From Sipunculus nudus (Eukaryota > Annelida > Sipuncula > Golfingiida > Sipunculidae): a stretch of DNA of 64,000 nucleotides. Each line of letters begins with the position of its first letter. Within the stretch, counting starts at the first letter, position 1. This document shows positions 60,773 to 64,000 of this stretch, one piece after another. The stretch lies in NCBI GenBank assembly GCA_026874595.1, contig CM049319.1:59464917-59528916 (forward strand), in the 5' to 3' direction. A model generated the notes under the pieces. The model was not told where the DNA came from, did not search any database, and saw only the letters and a program-made list of their open reading frames with translations. Both the position numbers and the translations under genes were made by a program.

Positions 60773-61534
60773 TCCATTGAAAGTATCAAATCATATATCC
60801 AGAAGGCATTAATATGTTTTTGTAATAATGCATTGGTGTCTTTTTCTTTTTGGCAGTTTAATTCAAACAGTTATAAATACATTGGTGAACGATTGATAAT
60901 GTGACACCTATAAATCAATCCCTTTTTGTGGTTATATGGATCATTTTAATATGTATCTAATTAAGGAATGATCACTTGACATTCAAGTCAGCAATGCCGA
61001 CCGCTTATAACATATTCAAGACGGCGAGCAAATCTGTTAGAGAGTATTCATGTCCGAAACTAATCACACTAACCTCATTTTCGTTTCCCCTGAGGGGTAG
61101 TTCTTCGTTAACTTTCTGTGTGGTTATTATTGGGACTTTTCATGTTAGACAGACCATAGGAACAGGAAATGTCGTATTGCGTGCTTTAGGCACTGTTGTT
61201 GGGCCTGAAGGATACGTGGGTGAAATATTTTTCCTATATAACATCTAGAACACCTTCTGAAGTTTGGAACTGTTTTAAATAATTTAAAAACAAGTCTGAT
61301 AATAAATGATTTTTTTGCCTGACACTGTTGTTTTTTACAGTCGAACAAGAACAATACAATCAGGCCTCATGAACCTCATTTTCTCATGATCCTGGGCCGA
61401 ATGCCGTCGAGCCAAAATTACTCTCCCAAGCAGTCCGAAACAACCATTTGGACAACATGGATTTGATTTGCCACAGATTTCAAATATTTGACTTGCCATC
61501 AATTTGGTTTGAGATTATGCTTTTTTGCCCCAGG

Positions 61535-61645
61535 TCATGTATACAAATAAGGCCAGGTAATCCCGGGCACTCGAGAAGTAAACCCGGGGTTCAATCCCCG
61601 GCGTGGCTATGATATTAGTGTGTAGTGTCCCGTCCCAACTCTGGT
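61535..61645 (+). mobile_element. tRNA-derived SINE fragment
   Basis: Contains CCCGGGGTTCAATCCCCGG (61589-61607), a B-box with a T-arm-like perfect stem, followed by a unique tail and TTAAATAAAAATTAAA. The A-box part (AAGGCCAGGTAATCCCGGGC) is degraded. Confidence 0.5.
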
Positions 61646-62899
61646 GTCTTTCTCTGGATACAATTTAAATAAAAATTAAAGAGAGGTTGGCTTTTTTGTT
61701 TAATGAGGGATTCAAATTCGAGATGGTGAATTTCCTAAGGAGAAATCAGCGAGGAAATAAAAATGTCCGTGAATTAGACGCCAAATTTTCAAAACCGTTT
61801 ACATTTAGGCCATCTTGGTGTGTCATGTACGTTATCATACCCTGTTATTACCAGCATGTACTTACCTAAATTAGACAAGAATTCCTCGCGTTTGGCGTCC
61901 TTTAGTATTCTTCATAATCCATCAAGATTTTACGCAGTTTAGATATCTACACTCATGTTATTTTCTGTTTTGTGAATCGTAGAAATATAACCCTCGAGAA
62001 ATACGGAAAAAAAGTTGTGACAAAAATGTTGTGAGGTTTGTATTGAGCTTTGGCTAACAGTTGAGAAATGTCCGCAAATTTAGTTTCTGTCGCAGGAAGG
62101 AGTATGGAATAGATGGATTTTCAGTCCAAACTCCCTGGGAATTTATACTTGTTACAGGAAATGATGTCATTTAAAAGGTGAATTGATGCACTATCTTTTC
62201 TCTTTGGTAAGTCATATCTTGATGTTAAGCCGAGAGTTTAATTGTCCTCCCGCTGAGACATACAGTGGGAGGTCCATCTAGTTTGTGAATAATAGATAGA
62301 AAAATAGTATAGACAAAACATTCCAACAATAGTGCAATCTATAAAAGGAGCATCCCTCTTCAAAATAAACTAACATATCCCTGTGTTCGAAGTCCCGCAG
62401 AATATTCAGTATCCTAGCTCTCTTGACAGTCCAGGCATACACGCCTCTCCTGCCTTTTTATTTGGAATTTTAAGCATTTAATTTTGTTTAATATTGTATT
62501 TTTACTCAACTCTCTGTGCAATCTGTGCAGTATATATTTACTGGTTTTAATTTTGTATTGTATATAAGTTAAAGTGCATATTTACGAAAATTGGAGTAAT
62601 TGTACAGTTGGTAGTTATCCGGTGCGTCCTAACGCATCAGAATTACTACAATTAAAGCTAATTAGGGCAATACATAGGTATGTAATGAGTGTGTTTTTGC
62701 TCATCCAACCATCCGAAGCTACCGCCACGTTCCAGTGGTGGTGACAGGTCAGTTATCGTGATATAGGCATACCTCTGGTGGGCGTGGACTTGTCATGGCG
62801 GGTGGTCCGGTGTGCGGGAGATTACCTTATGATGAATTATAAGTAAGATTAAGACTAAAAAGTCGACGTTTTAGAGGGGTGGTCGTGATAATGAAAAAT
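61646..62899 (+). other. Intron sequence, no exon supported
   Basis: Nothing recognised. Confidence 0.5.
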
Positions 62900-63009
<110 letters not shown>

Positions 63010-63033
63010 GAGAGAGAGAAACACACAGAACTA

Positions 63034-63387
63034 TTATAAGACCATACAACGAGAATGTGACCGTGACATATCATAAAATGCAGAACAACCGGACATGGCG
63101 TTGCAGGCAGCCAGCTGATCTTCAACGGCTTGATTGATATTTAAGTAGGAATAAATCAGTGTTAGACGAAAGTCTGTGATAGTAAGAACGGCATTTGATG
63201 AGGCCCGCACGTCCCACACTCTGATCATCTCAGAATCCCTGGTGGACCAAATATGTTGATTCCGCATGGTACTCCTACGTTTCAGAGGTTTATTAAGCTT
63301 TACATCTGGCTCCGTGTTTATAGATACCACACCTCCACAATTAATGTTGATGAAATGCGGCCATTGGGCATCCTGGACAATACCCAA
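63034..63387 (-). CDS. Possible minus-strand exon, cysteine-containing (doubtful)
   Basis: 117 codons. It includes DSEMIRVWDVRASSNAVLTI and ends EDQLAACNAMSGCSAFYDMS, with C-x5-C and a later RCMVL. The cysteine pattern faintly recalls PAN/apple-type extracellular modules. A TTGTCCAG acceptor-like site lies at its 5' side (minus strand). No neighbouring exon was found. It may be a real exon of an antisense gene, a relic, or chance. Confidence 0.22.
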   Translation of the reverse strand: MGIVQDAQWPHFININCGGVVSINTEPDVKLNKPLKRRSTMRNQHIWSTRDSEMIRVWDVRASSNAVLTITDFRLTLIYSYLNINQAVEDQLAACNAMSGCSAFYDMSRSHSRCMVL

Positions 63388-63479
63388 CTGATCGTTTTTT
63401 CATGAGATCATATGAAACTTTATCTAAAGATACAATTTCTGGTGATCATTGTGAAGAGAATAAATTACTTCAGACTGTG

Positions 63480-64000
63480 AGTAGCAAAAACATCAGGAGA
63501 AACGCTAGTAATAAAGACAATGGATAATTCAAAATAAAAAGCTTGGTCAGACAAAACAAATATTCTAAGAATGTGAAGAGAGAAAAGGATATTAGTAAAA
63601 CGGAACGAAGAGAGATTAGAAAATAAAGAGGACAGAAAGAGAAACAACGGAAAACAAAACGTCAGGAATAGACGGGATGAGTGGACGGAAGGGGATGAAA
63701 AAAAAACAATGCTATAGAAATAAAAAAAATGAAAAAGGTGAAATCAAATATGAATAAAAGAAACAATGTGATTGAAAAAAGACAAAGTGAGATATAATGG
63801 AAGGAAAGGAGAATAATAGAGAAGAAAACCGAAGACATGGCAAAACAGACATCTAGATAAGATGAAAAGAGAACAGATAAAAGAATAACAAGTCAGGGAT
63901 AAAACAAATAGAGAGGAGATAAACGGAAAGAAAACGAAAAGTGAAGAGACGAGAGGAAAAGAGAAGAAAAGAGAAGAAAATAGCAAAATGGCAGGAGGAG
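63480..64000. repeat. Long purine-rich tract
   Basis: For more than 500 bases the plus strand is dominated by A and G, with motifs such as GAAAAGAGAA, GGAAAAC and GAGAAGAAAA. It is degenerate rather than a pure repeat, and it continues to the window edge. Confidence 0.8.

Overview
This is nuclear DNA from an animal. It is AT-rich, dominated by introns and intergenic sequence, and full of microsatellites and decayed transposable elements. The recognisable genes are intron-containing class C GPCRs of the metabotropic GABA (GABA-B) receptor family. The repeat types, the strong microsatellite load and the tandem GABA-B paralogs fit a lophotrochozoan invertebrate, most likely a mollusc. That assignment is an inference. 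No bacterial, plasmid or organelle genes, CRISPR arrays or rRNA genes were seen.

Region 1-19,100 (+ strand) holds a GABA-B receptor subunit 2-like locus. One main set of exons runs from 5377 to 19011: part of the extracellular Venus-flytrap domain, TM2 to TM7, a short coiled coil and a tail. An internal tandem duplication of about 5.84 kb makes an extra upstream copy of three exons plus the first five codons of the TM4 exon (998-4136). That extra copy carries a frameshift and a lost splice donor. The main set is also incomplete as read here. No exon for TM1 or for about 110 residues of the lower lobe was found, the ECL2 cysteine is replaced by serine, and the exon after TM7 is one base short of an open frame. 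The locus may be a decaying paralog, a rearranged gene, or partly an assembly artefact.

Region 19,100-48,000 has no gene I can support. It holds two LINE reverse-transcriptase 3' remnants, tRNA-derived SINE pieces, several dispersed repeat families, and two non-autonomous hAT-type elements are seen in the wider window (12743-13147 and 44374-45273). The most unusual structure is at 40444-41025: three 152-bp LTR-like units (the first truncated) alternating with two 109-bp internal segments. It looks like a miniature LTR retrotransposon (TRIM) array whose LTRs contain a tRNA-like Pol III module.

Region 48,000-64,000 begins with exon 1 (48020-48259) of a second GABA-B2-like gene in the same orientation: signal peptide plus the start of the ligand-binding-like domain, ending in a clean GTAAGC donor. 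I found no later exon of it, so its first intron probably runs past the window end. The rest is intron and repeats: a 1.1-kb element with perfect 14-bp terminal inverted repeats, a 21-bp CpG-rich minisatellite, GA and TA microsatellites, and a purine-rich end. GABA-B2 subunits normally dimerise with GABA-B1 and couple to Gi/o, so two neighbouring subunit-2-like genes suggest a local receptor expansion.
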